Source of the DNA: Arachis hypogaea | Taxonomy: Eukaryota > Streptophyta > Magnoliopsida > Fabales > Fabaceae | Assembly: GCF_003086295.3 (NCBI RefSeq) | Contig: NC_092039.1 | Span: 70,823,649 to 70,887,648, forward strand | Direction of reading: 5' to 3' | Length of the DNA: 64,000 nucleotides | Shown here: positions 40,600 through 51,564 of the stretch, one piece after another | Layout: each line of letters begins with the position of its first letter | Numbering within the stretch: the stretch's first letter is position 1 | Made by a program: the position numbers and the translations under genes | Notes under the pieces: generated by a model | The model's database searches: none | Seen by the model: only the letters and a program-made list of their open reading frames with translations | Told to the model about the DNA's origin: nothing

Positions 40600-43410
40600 T
40601 TATGGTGGTTGGTAATGCTTGAAGTTTTCTCCTCTGGCAGTGCACTTGTATCCATTGGTTGTATCAATGATCTCTACATGCTCCAAGGAGAGAACTCTGT
40701 TGATGGTGAAGACCTCAGGTAGCTGAGATGGTACAGTGGGGAGATTAGGAGGGATATCTGTGAAGTAGGCTGAGATTACTTTATCCCCTGGAGAGAAATC
40801 TTCCGTAGGAATCTTCTTGTTCCGCCACCCCCTTGGTACCTTTTTCTTTGCCCCTGGTGCTGTTTTCTTACTCCTGGTGGCCTCCTTCTTTGATGAGCTT
40901 TTGTTAATGTCCTCACAAACTTCTGGTGGCTTAGGTTCCTCCAATTTTTCCTTGACCTGTGGCACTTGCTGCTGGCCTTGTCCATCAGCCCAGTGAATCT
41001 CAGGATGAGCTGGTTGTGCTTCAGTGCTTGCTTCTTCCTTTAGTATCTCATGATGATCTTTGCCCGGTTCTTTGTCCTCTTCATCTTTTTCTAGTGAGAG
41101 TTCGAAAACACTGAAGCTCAGTTGTTCATCATGGATCCTTAATATTAACTATCCTTTCTCCACATCTATGAGTGCTCTAGCAGTAGCTAGAAATGGTCTC
41201 CCCAATATGATTGGGTGCAGGTGACTCTCTTCCATGTCCAGGATGACAAAGTCTGTTGGGAGAAAGTATTTTCCAAATTTGAGCAACACGTTTTCCACCA
41301 CTCCTACTGCTTGCTTTTGAGTCTTGTCGGCCAGCCTTATGACTACATCTGTAGGTAGTATCTCATTGATCTGCAGCCTTTTTACCAGTGATAGGGGTAT
41401 TAAGTTGATGCTTTCTCCCAAATCGCAAAGTGCTCTATCAAAATTTGTTTCCCATATAGCACAAGGGACATGAAAACTTCCTGGGTCTTTTCTTTTCACA
41501 GGCAATTGTGTTTGAATGAGGGTGCTGCAATCCTTGTTCATCACTATAGTCTGGCCCCCCTTGAGTGAGCTCTTCCTAAGAAGTAGTTCCTTCATATACT
41601 TGATGAATGCTGGCATTTGCTGAATGACCTTGATGAATGGTATGTTCACATTCAAAGATGCAAACGAGTCTAAGAACTTTGAGTATATTCTTTTTCCCAC
41701 AGCACCCTTTAGTAGTTGAGGAAATGGTGTGTATAGTCTCAGCAGCTCCTGTTGTCAGATTTCTGGTTCTTGTTGGTCTTTCTTCTCCCTCTCTACTAAG
41801 GTATTTTCAGGTTGTTCTGACAGCTTGCTTGGCTTGTCTTCGGTCTCCTTGTCATTTGTAGTGACCATATTGCAGTCTTCCCATCTTACTTTCTTTGCTT
41901 CACCTCTCGGATTCTTCTCCGTGTCACTTGGGAAGCTATCAGTGGGTCTGGGAATCTTCTCAGACAGATATCCCACTTGGAATTCCAGCTTCTTGATTGC
42001 TTCCCCCCAATTCTTCATACTGGCTCTCACCTCCTCTTTGAACACCTTATTGTCTTGAATGTCTTTGCATATGCTCTCAAGTAAGGTTTCAATCTTAGAG
42101 ATTCTGTCATCAAATGATGGTATGTTGGGGGTAGAGGTAGAAGGGTGAGATGTATTGATGTGGTTTTGTGGGTATGTCCTCTGTGTGAATTGTTGGGGGG
42201 CTGTGTTGTTGTTGGAGTTGTGGCGTCTCTGATCTTGGCCTTGGTCTTGTTGATTACCCCACCCAAAGTTTGGGTGATTCCTCCATCCAGGGTTGTAGGT
42301 CTTGGAGTATGGATCATGGTTGTATCTAGGTGAATTCCCAATGTAGTTGGCTTGCTCCTGAGTGCCTTCTTCCTCTTCACTTGCTCCCTCTTGAGTTAAA
42401 GTGGTGATTGCTGTCACTTGACTTCTCTCCATCTTCTTGGTGAGGTCAGCTAGCTGCTTGGTGATTAGCTTGTTTTGAGCAAGCAGAGCATCTACATTGT
42501 TCAGCTCTATTACTCCTCTAGTGTTCCCTCTTTCGGAAGCATAGAAGTAGTCATTCTCAGCTACAGTTTCAATGACATCTATGGCTTCCTCAATGGTCTT
42601 CTTCTTGTTCAAAGAACCTCCGGATGAATGGTCTACGGCCTTCTTAGATTCATTTGACAGTCCTTCATAGAAGATGTGCAACTGTACCCATTCATTGAAC
42701 ATATCAGATGGACATCTCCTTGTTAGGTCTTTAAACCTCTCCCATGCTTCATATAGAGTCTCACCATCTTGTTGCCTGAAAGTTTGGACCTCAGCTCTCA
42801 GCCGATTGACTCGTTGAGGGGGGTAAAATCTTGCTAAGAATTTGTTCATAACATCATCCCAAGTTGTCAATCTCTCCTTTGGAAAAGACTCCAAACACTT
42901 GGTTGCCTTGTCTCTGAGAGAGAATGGGAACAACAACAGTCTATAGGCGTCAGGTTGAACGCCATTGGACTTCACTGTGTCACATATTCTCAGGAATGTG
43001 TTTAAGTGTTGGTTGGGGTCTTCATGAACACCTCCTCCGATCGAACAATTGTTCTGAACAAGGGTGATGACCTGTGGCTTTAGTTCAAAGTTGTTGGCAT
43101 GGATGGTTGGTTTTTGGATGCTACTTCCGCAGTTCCCTGGGTTTAGGTTAATGTAAGAGCCCAAGACTCTTCTATCTTCCCCACCAGGATTTGCTCTACC
43201 TCTTCCATCATGGTTGTGCACCTCTTCCTCACGATGGTCTTCCATGGTTTTTTCAAAGTATTCTTCCAAGTGTTCCTCTTCTTCTTCAGCACCCACTACA
43301 CGTTTTTCTTTTGCCTCCGTTCTTAATCTTAAGAAGGTTCTTTCAGGTTCAGAATCAAAGGAAGTTGAAGCTCCGCTTCTTCTCCCTGTCATACAACCAA
43401 CAGAGTACAA
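40600..43410 (-). pseudogene. gag-protease-integrase-tail polyprotein of element G (two in-frame stops)
   Basis: One frame of about 937 codons, stopped only by TGA at 41757-41755 and TAG at 41151-41149. The N-terminus is Arg/Glu-rich (about residues 7-90). The gag domain runs to about residue 280: NNFELKPQVITLVQNNCS, LLLFPFSLRDKA, FLARFYPPQ and FYEGLSNESKKAVDHSSGGS. The YNPGWRNHPNFGWGN motif is at about 370. A coiled coil near 440-480 follows. The protease has CDLGESINLIPLS as active site and HPIILGRPFLATARALIDV as end segment. The final 120 codons are a Lys-rich linker and an integrase-C-terminal-like module (FSPGDKVI ... VEIIDTTNGY ... FKHYQPP). RT, RNase H and integrase core are missing between protease and tail. 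Confidence 0.82.
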
Positions 43411-43654
43411 GCAAGAAAAGCAATGCAGAAAGTATCTTGTTAGAATTACTTGTTAGTGTCAGTGATGCAATATATCAAACAGTTAGTGGGTTAGTGAACT
43501 GAATTATAAATAGCAAAGAAAAACTAAGAAACAGGGGAGGGGAAGAATTAAACTAAGACGGAAAGCAAATTAACCAAACAAAAAATTAAATCAAACAAAA
43601 TACAAATGCTCAATCTAGTGATCCCCTAATGTAATCATTGTCGATGCACAATCA

Positions 43655-43673
43655 ATCCCCGGCAACGGCGCCA
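43655..43673 (-). other. Primer-binding site of element G (tRNA-Asp type)
   Basis: The minus strand reads TGGCGCCGTTGCCGGGGAT, a perfect tRNA-Asp 3'-end complement, 6 nt from the LTR edge at 43680. Confidence 0.92.
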
Positions 43674-43679
43674 TAAACT

Positions 43680-45926
43680 TGATCGGGGAAAAACTTGTCT
43701 CTCAATAAATTCCCATTCGGCAAGTGTACCGAATTCGTCGTCAAGTAAAAACTCACAATAGAGTGAGGTCGAATCCCACAGGGATTGATTGATCAAGCAA
43801 CTTTAATTAGAGGAATGATCTAGTTGAGCGAATCCATGAATAGAGTTGATAATTGCAGAAATTAAAATGGCAAGAAAGTAAATGACTGAAAGTAAATGGC
43901 AGAATTGTAAATGGGAATGGGGGAATTGCTCATAAAAGTAAATTGTATAAAATAAAGAGAATGGGTAAGATCAGAAATGGGGAGTTCATTGGGCTTAGGA
44001 GATGTTGCATTCTCCGGATCAATTTCATTTTCATCTCTTCCTCAATCAATGCACTCATTGATCTCCTTGGCAATCTTAAGTGATTGAATCATAATTTCTT
44101 GCAATTCAATCTCTCAAATCTTGATCAATAGCCAATTCCTTGGTCAATTGCTCATGAGAAGAGATGAAGTGTGGTCACTGATTATACCACATGCACTTCC
44201 CAAATCAAATGCTTAGAGGGTTATAGCCACATACCCATCCACACTCAATTTGGTCCAGCATGAGAAAGCATTTCTAGCTAATCTCTTCATTCCTCTTTCA
44301 AGGATCCGAAGAGATCCATGTTTGAATAGCTTCTTTTCCAAGATCACTATCCAATTTGATGAAGATCGAAAGCTTTCAAGTAAAATCAAAAGGAAAGATA
44401 GAAGAAGAAGAAGAAAATTAGTGTTGATCCATCAAATTACAACAGAGCTCCCTAACCCAATGAAAGGGGTTTAGTTGTTCATAGCTCTAGAAATCAAAAT
44501 CAAAGATGGAGAATACATGATAAAACTAGAAGTGCAGAGAAAGTAAAAATACAAGAGTAGTTCTCTCTCCTCGCCAAAAAGCTCCCTTCTCTTTCAAAAC
44601 TACTCCTATATATACTACTCTTCTCAGCTTCTAGTTAGCTCTCCAAGTCTTGGGCTTCTGGATCTTTGAAGCAGTTCCTTTCTTCAATTGGGCTTGGCTT
44701 ACTTGCAGAGAGAAAGAGTGAAGTGGGCAGAGAGCTTTAGCTCAAGACGTTAGGGGTGTTTAATAGTTAGTGAAAATACAAGTTCGAGAACGTTAGTGAC
44801 ACTTAACATTGTCACTAACGTTGCCATGCTCCCCTTTGTCTCCCGTTAAAGCCCACGTTAACTGGGTTAACATGGCTTTTAACGTTGCCTTGTTAGCCTT
44901 CGAGAACGTTAGTGACACTCAACATTGTCACTAACGTTCAAGTGTGTCCTTCTTGTTTCACGTTAAAGCTCACGTTAACTAGGTTAACGTGGCTTCTAAC
45001 ATGGCTTCTGCCATCCTTCGAGAACGTTAGTGACACTCAACATTGTCACTAACGTTCAAGTGTGCCCCTAGGTTTCACGTTATAGTCCATGTTAACTAGG
45101 TTAACGTGGCTTCTAACGTGGCCATTCTTAGCCATCCCAACGTTAGTGACAATGTTGAGTGTCACTAACGTTGGCTCATTCTTCATTCGTCATCGTTAGC
45201 TTCCACGTTAACCAAGTTAACGTGAAGGTTAACGTGGCTCTTGGGGGTTGTGTGGTTGCTCCAACGTTAGTGACAATGTTGAGTGTCACTAACGTTGTCG
45301 ACAACTCTCTATCTCTTACGTTAGCTCCCACGTTAACCAAGTTAACGTGGGAGTTAACGTGGCTATTTGCACCTTAGGCCAACGTTAGTGACAATGTTGA
45401 GTGTCACTAACGTTGGCTTCTCTTCCCCCTTTAACGTTAGAGGCCACGTTAACTTGGTTAACGTGGCTTCTAACGTGGCCATTTATGAGCAATTGCCAAC
45501 GTTAGTGACAATGTTAAGTGTCACTAACGTTGGCTCAACTTCTCTTCTCTACGTTAGAGTTCACGTTAACTTGGTTAACGTGACTCTTTAACGTGGGCAT
45601 TGATGGCTTTTGAGAGTGTTTTTGGCAATCACTTTTCTCCTTAACTTTGCAAGTTACCTCCCATTCCTTGCTTCCTTTTGGTCCTGAAATCAAGCAATAG
45701 AGTGCATCAAAGTTCTAGTCCAAGTCATGGGTAATGCAATATACAATTTTGTCATTAAAATCATGCAAAATCCTCATGAAATAATGTAAAATGCACAATG
45801 TATGCTTGAATCAAGATCTGAGTGAATATTTGCCCAAAACTAACTTTTTTCCTAAGAAAATGCATGAAATTACCTAAAAACAGTAAAGAAAAGGTCAGTA
45901 AAACTGGCCAAAATGCCCTGGCATCA
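43680..45926 (-). repeat. 5' LTR of element G
   Basis: 2247 bp. TATATATA at 44607-44614. U5 hairpins: ATTCGG / CCGAAT around TACACTTG (43715-43734) and CTCAC / GTGAG (43752-43767). Array at 44789-45582. Nearly identical to the 3' LTR. Confidence 0.93.
44789..45582 (-). repeat. Alternating two-palindrome array in the G 5' LTR
   Basis: The same P1/P2 alternation as 37813-38595, with seven of each and the same inversion of the P1 centre after the third copy. Unit number is the same in both LTRs. Confidence 0.9.
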
Positions 45927-45931
45927 ATAAA

Positions 45932-46769
45932 TCATCCCGCAAAAGACACCTTAAAGAGATATATCATGTCGGAGAAGGGGATAGGTCGCTCAACCTCCCC
46001 ACTATTACCTTTACACAAGAGGACGCAACAAGCATCATCCCGGGGCATGACGATCCTATGGTCATCACCATCATACTGCCCAATGCTAATCTCCACCGAA
46101 CATTGGTAGACCAAGGAAGCTCTGCAGATATCTTATTCAAAGCCATCTTCGACAAGCTGGCCTACAAGAGAAAGAACTCAGAACGTACCCAAATAGCTTG
46201 TTCGGACTAGGGGACACCCCAATTCAACCACTAGGATACATCTCGCTGCATACAACTTTTGGAAAAGGAACCTTGTAGTTGATGTGAGCTTAGCTTATAA
46301 CGCCCTAATAGGTCAGACAACGTTGAACCAGCTCGCCTCTGTGGTCTCCACTCCACATCTATAAATGAAGTTTCCAACTCCAAAAGGGATTGCCAAGATA
46401 AAAGGAGATCAAAAACTTGCGCGACACTATTACAATGAAAGCCTAAACCTTAGAGGCAATCCCGATGGGAAGGAAATCAACACTATCAAACTCGGGGGAG
46501 TTCGAGCTCGCGAAGAACTTCGTCCACAACCCGAAGGTGAGACTGAAAAAGTCCAAGTCGGGGATGCTTGCGATAAAACAACAAACATAGGAGCAACCTT
46601 GAAAGGAGACTTAAAGGATCCGCTGATACAATTCCTAAAGGATAATATGCCATAAGCTGGCAGTATATCCTGGATATGCCCATGCAACAGAAACGCAGGA
46701 AGCTCGGGCCAGAAAGTTCTCAAGCTGTGGAAGTACAAGCCTTACGAGAGGCAGGGTTCATAAGGGAGG
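45932..46769 (+). pseudogene. Protease region of element F, broken
   Basis: It resumes the F frame after G (SSRKRHLK-like segment at the ATAAA junction). Tat-type protease: the HDDPMVITIILPNANLHR segment is followed by the active-site region VDQGSSADILF (Asp codon 46109-46111), then a frameshift near 46175 and stops near 46210-46290. The linker to RT (46365-46655) is open and reads FPTPKGIAKIKGDQK, followed by LRPQPEGETEKVQVG, both familiar from Tat elements. It is cut by solo LTR H in the IREV segment before RT. Confidence 0.72.
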
Positions 46770-48600
46770 TGATGACATGTTATCATGTCATGTTTTTCTA
46801 TGCTTTTTCACATAAGAAATTAATGATTAATGTTTAATTGTTGAGTGTTTTTGTGCTTAAATAATATATTTGTTTGATCTTTTGATTTCACAAATGTTGT
46901 AGGAAATAAGTAGAAAAAGAAGCAAAACAAGCACAAAATAAGCTCAAAAGAAAAATTTTGGACACACTTTAGAATTTGAGCATGCTTTGGAGCCTTAGGC
47001 CATGCTTTTAAGAGCGTGGCCCATGATTAATTAAGGAAGAAGCGTTCTCAGGCCAGAAATGCTACGTTCACTCTGAATGAAGACCTACGATACCTTCAAA
47101 GTTTGGGATCAGAAAATTGGCAAGGGACGCGTGCGCGTCGATGTGACAATAGTGAAGAAAGACGCGTTTGCATGGATGAAGCGAAGCATGGATGCGACAT
47201 TTTGCAATCCACGCGCACGCGTGGGTGATGCGTATGCGTGGAAGGAGCATTCATTTCGCGAGCGCTACGTTGTCAAAGTGAACGCTGCAAGGGACGCGTA
47301 CATGTGGGTGATGCGTATGCGTTGATGAGCCTAAACACCAGGGACGCGCAAGCGTATAGCACGCATACGCGTGGGTGCCCGAATGCTACGTTGTTCTCAG
47401 AATGCTACGTTCTCCTGGAAGCAGCTCCTTTGACCCAATTTACACCACTCTGAGTCCATTTAAACTTCAAGCAAGCAGCCCACAGTTATCACTCAATCAA
47501 GGCCACAAGATTCATCTAGAATAGTTAATTTTCATTTGATTGTAATTTGTTTTGAATTTCATTTCACTTTGTAATTTAGGCTAGCTTATATATAGGTCTC
47601 AATTTCAGAAGAAAAGTACCATGCAAGGCTTGAGGAAGAGAGACTCCAGAGCTCTCTTGGAGGATTAGAGACTCCAGAGATCATAGTGTAGAATTTCTCT
47701 TCTAACCATTTACGCATCTTTTTCTTAGTTTGTATTGAATTCAATTTTATTTTCCTGCAATTCTTCTTTAATGCAAATTTATGTTTCTGTTAATTTATAT
47801 CCATGCAATTTCCATTTTTTGCTAATGTTCTTAGAGCTATGATCCATTGAACCCTAATCATTAGGGGGAGGAGCTCTGTTATGATTCACATAATTTAGTA
47901 AATTTCTTCTTCTTCTCAATTCAATTGAATAGCTATTGGATATCCTCTATTTTGATTGATGATTCATTCACTCCGGAAGGGGGATTGAATCTATGAATGC
48001 TCGTGTGAGCCTCGAAAGGGGAATGATGGGCATTAGAACTGAGGCTCTATCCTTTACTACTCTCTTGATCAACACCATTCGGGAGGAATTGAGATCCTGA
48101 GAGTTAATGTGGCTTATGGATGAGAGACATGTACTTAATCTCTTCCCATGACAATTAGATCATGGAATTGGCAAGATTGATTGTGATTAGAGAGATTGGA
48201 TTGCCAAGGAATTGGGATCTACTCAATTTCAATCCGCCATAGATCTACTCATATGATTGAGAAAGGAGTTGAGACCTATTTGATTCATTGTGGATTATGA
48301 TATCTCTAATCCCTAGTGAATCTTTTCTTTTTGTTATTTCTGTTTCATTTAATTTTCCAGCACCCAATCCCTCTACATTTGATTCAATTTACATTCTGCA
48401 CTTTACATTCCTGTAATTTACATTCTGTTAGTTCAAACTCACTCAATTCATCACCGTCTGCTTAACTAAATTTATCACCTAACTAAAGTTACTTGATCCA
48501 TCAATCCTCGCGGGATCGACCTCACTCACGTGAGTTTTACTACTTGATGCGACCCGATATACTTGCCGGGGAGTTTGTGTGGAATCGCTTTTCCCCATCA
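46770..48600 (+). mobile_element. Solo LTR H, TSD GGAGG
   Basis: 1831 bp, TGATGACATG...CCCCATCA, flanked by GGAGG at 46765-46769 and 48601-48605. The F reading frame is continuous across one TSD copy. TATA-like TATATATA at 47587-47594. U5 has CTCAC-TCAC-GTGAG (about 48520-48533) and CCCG / CGGG around a TATACTTG-type loop. It is related at both ends to the LTRs of A and I but has a different palindrome array. Confidence 0.9.
47128..47380 (+). repeat. Palindrome array in solo LTR H (core ACGCGNNCGCGT)
   Basis: Near-palindromes such as GACGCGTGCGCGTC, CACGCGCACGCGTG and CACGCATACGCGTGG, often as doublets joined by GGTGATG. It lies about 200 bp upstream of the TATA box. The doublet layout resembles that in element C (13902-14366). 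Confidence 0.8.
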
Positions 48601-48605
48601 GGAGG

Positions 48606-48970
48606 TCAAATACCCATTATGGCTAGCCAACGTTGTCTTGGTAAAGAAGTCAAATGGCAAGTGGATAATGTGTACCGACTACACCAACCTCAATAAGGCA
48701 TGCCCAAAAGATCCCAACCCGCTCCCGAACATAGATAATCTAGTGGATGCCTCTTCCGGATAAAAGTACCTCTCCTTCATGGATGCCTATTCAGGATACA
48801 ACCAAATCCCAATGTATCCACCCGATCAAGAGAATACCTCGCTCCTAACCCCAAAGGCAAACTATTGCTATATAGTTATGCCCTTCGGACTCTAGAATGC
48901 AGGAGCTAACTACCAAAGACTAATGAACAAAGTTTTTGCAGACCATATCAAAAAACTAATGGAGGTTTAT
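48606..48970 (+). pseudogene. Reverse transcriptase start of element F, cut by element I
   Basis: Tat-type RT N-terminal half: KYPLWLANVVLVKKSNGKW, the CTDYTNLNKACPKDP block, the FMDAYSGYNQIPM motif and the NYCYIVMPFGL motif. Stops occur at about 48761 and 48892. Element I is inserted after the Tyr codon of MEVY, immediately before the Val-Asp-Asp expected in the catalytic YVDD. The rest lies beyond the window. Confidence 0.82.
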
Positions 48971-49883
48971 TGATGACAAGTCATCTTATGCTAGTTTTAC
49001 AAGCATTTTTCATTATTTTCATTAGGTTTTGTGCATTTTCTTACACCATAAGTAAGTAATTAGAGTGGATTTTCATGATTATCTTGAATCAATCAAACAT
49101 CATTCATTTTACACAAAATCATAGGTTTTATGCTAGAATTAATTGATTTTATTAATGATGCAAAGATCTAATGATTTTGGTGAGACTTTGATTTGTTGTT
49201 TGGTTGCTTGTAGGTGAAGAAATGGTGGAAAGAGGAATTTTTGGCACACTTTTGAAGTTTGAGCACACTTTGGACCTTAGGCCACGCTTTAAAAAGTGTG
49301 GCCCGTAAAAATAAAGTGTGGCACATCAAAGCTCACGCGGAGAACCCAAGAGGAAGCACCAAATGGTAGCGCTCATTCTCTTCATCTTTTTCGTGACATA
49401 CTTGGCAAGGAAACAAGGGAGCAAGGCCAGCGCTAAAAGGGTCCAACGTAGCGCTCGAAGAGGGGAACCAAGCAAGGTTGGGCGCATCAACACAAGGAGA
49501 AGTAGTGCTAAAAAATTCGAGTGTAGCACTCCCTTTTGCTCACTTTTTTGAGCTTGGAACCAAGGGAAGCCAAGCATGCACAAAGCAAAACACAAGGGCA
49601 GCGTTTGAAAAAGGCAACGTAGCACTCCCTTTTGCTACCTTTCTCGTGCTCTTGGAACCAAGGAAATCTGAGTTCAAAGCAAACCAAGGCAGCGTTCACT
49701 TAGTTAACGCTATTCATAAGGAGCTATGGGAAAGGAGGCTTGGCACATGACAAGGCTAAGTGAACGTAGCGTTCACAAGACCAAACGGAGCGCTCCCCTA
49801 GGAGCTGACCCATGCCTCCAACTCAATTGAACCAAGACCAACCGGACTCATCTCACTTCAAATCCAAAAACTAAAAGGCCCAC
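48971..49883 (+). repeat. 5' LTR of element I, left part
   Basis: It starts TGATGACAAGTCATC, as the A-family LTR does. At 49360-49800 it has repeated AGCGCT and GTAGCGTT-type motifs between A-rich stretches, the family's (loose) palindrome array. It ends at the CCCAC target of J. ORFs here are not supported. Confidence 0.85.
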
Positions 49884-51526
49884 TGGTGGACGAAATTGTG
49901 ATTGCCCTCTTTGTATTTGCATGAGATTTATTTAATGGCTCTTTGGCATGTGTGATCACAACTACGTTCAACTTAACCAGCAAGTGTACTGGGTCATCCA
50001 TGTAATACCTTACGTGAGTAAGGGTCGATCCCACAGAGATTGTTGGTATGAAGCAAGCTATGGTCACGTTGTAAATCTCAGTTAGGCAGATTAAATAGTT
50101 TATGATGAGTTCGAAAATTAATTAATAAAAAGAAAATAACAGGGATAGAAATACTTATGTAAATCAATAGTGGGAATTTCAGATAAGTGTGTGAAGATGC
50201 TGTGCTCCTCTCGTATCTCTATTTTCTTATTACATTCATCCAATCCTTCCTACTCCTTTCCATGGCAAGCTGTATGTAGGGCATCACCGTTGTCAATGGC
50301 TACATCCCATCCTCTCAGTGAAAACGTTCCTATGCTCTGTCACAGCACGGCTAATCATCTGTCGGTTCTCAATCAGGTTGGAGTAGAATCCCTTGATTCT
50401 TTTGCGCTTGTCATGACGCCCAGCCTTCAGGAGTTTGAAGTTCATCACAGTCATTCAATCCCAGAATCTTACTCGGAATACCATAGACAAGGTTTAGACT
50501 TTCCGGATCCTCATGAATGCCGCCATCTATCTAGCTTATACCACGAAGATTCTGTTGGGGAATCTAAGAGATATGCGCCCGGCCTAAAGTAGAACGGAAG
50601 TGGTTGTCAGTCACGTACGTTCATAGGTGAGAATGATGATGAGTGTCACGGATCATCACATTCATCAAAGTTAAGTATAACGTATATCTTGGAATAAGGA
50701 TAGAAGAGAATTGAATAGAAAGTAATAATAATTGTATTGAAACTTGAGGTACAGCAGAGCTCCACACCTTAATCTATGGTGTGCAGAAACTCCACTGTTG
50801 AAAATACATAAGTAAAAGGTTCAGGCATGGCCGAATGGCCAGCCTTCTCCATGATCAAGAGACCGAATAGTCAAAAGATTAAACTGTCAAAAGATGTCTA
50901 ATACAATAGTAACTTATCCTATTTATACTAGACTAGCTACTAGGGTTTACATGAGTAAGTAATTGATGCATAAATCCACTTCCGGGGCCCACTTGGTGTA
51001 TGCTTGGACTGAGCTTGATCTATTCACGAGCTGAGGCTTTTCTTGGAGTTGAACTCCAAGTTATAACGTGTTTTGGGCGTTCAACTCCGGATCATGACGT
51101 TTTTCTGGCGTTTAACTCTAGACAGCAGCATGTACTTGGCGTTCAACACCAAGTTACGTCATCAATTTCCAAATAAAGTATAGACTATTATATGTTGCTG
51201 GAACGCTCTGGATGTCTACTTTCCAACACCGTTGAGAGCGCACCAATTGGAGTTCTGTAGCTCCAGAAAGTCTATTTCTAGTGCAGGGACGTCAGATTCC
51301 AACAGCATCAGCAGTCCTTTTGTCAGCCTTTTTCAGAGTTTTGCTCAAGTCCCTCAATTTCAGCCAGAAATTACCTGAAATTACAGAAAAACACACAAAC
51401 TCATAGTAAAGTCCAGAAATGTGAATTTAACATAAAAAATAATGAAAACATCACTAAAAGTAGCTTGATCTTACTAAAAACTACCTAAAAATAATGCAAA
51501 AACGCGTATAAATTATCCGCTCATCA
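49884..51526 (-). repeat. 3' LTR of element J
   Basis: In element sense it starts TGATGAGCGGATAATT at 51526 and ends TCCACCA. TATA box TATTTATA at 50920-50927 (minus TATAAATA). GGCGTTNAAC-type palindromes at about 51040-51150 lie upstream of it. U5: CCTTAC-TCAC-GTAAGG (50008-50023) and CCAG-TACACTTG-CTGG (49977-49992). Confidence 0.93.
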
Positions 51527-51564
51527 CAACAACAAACTTAAATTGTTGCTTGTCCCCAAGCAAC
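51527..51564 (-). other. Candidate PPT and tetraloop hairpin of element J
   Basis: In element sense: GTTGCTTG-GGGA-CAAGCAAC (51564-51545), then TTTAAGTTTGTTGTTG against the LTR edge. Confidence 0.62.

Larger units (their letters stand above)
36705..45926 (-). mobile_element. Element G: non-autonomous Athila-like element (gag-protease-tail), TSD ATAAA
   Basis: A 9222-bp complete insertion, TGATC...CATCA, flanked by ATAAA at 36700-36704 and 45927-45931. LTRs of 2236 and 2247 bp. The interior has tRNA-Asp PBS, one long gag-protease-tail frame, twin hairpin, 3' region and PPT module. There is no RT, RNase H or integrase core, and no ORF2. Confidence 0.93.
34877..48970 (+). mobile_element. Element F: Tat-type Ty3/gypsy element, 5' part, nested insertions inside
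   Basis: In order: 5' LTR (34877-35354), PBS, gag (35396-36704), protease (45932-46769) and RT start (48606-48970). It is split by G, solo LTR H and element I. The rest lies right of the window. Gag and RT resemble Tat-clade elements of legumes as I remember them. All coding parts are broken. Confidence 0.85.
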
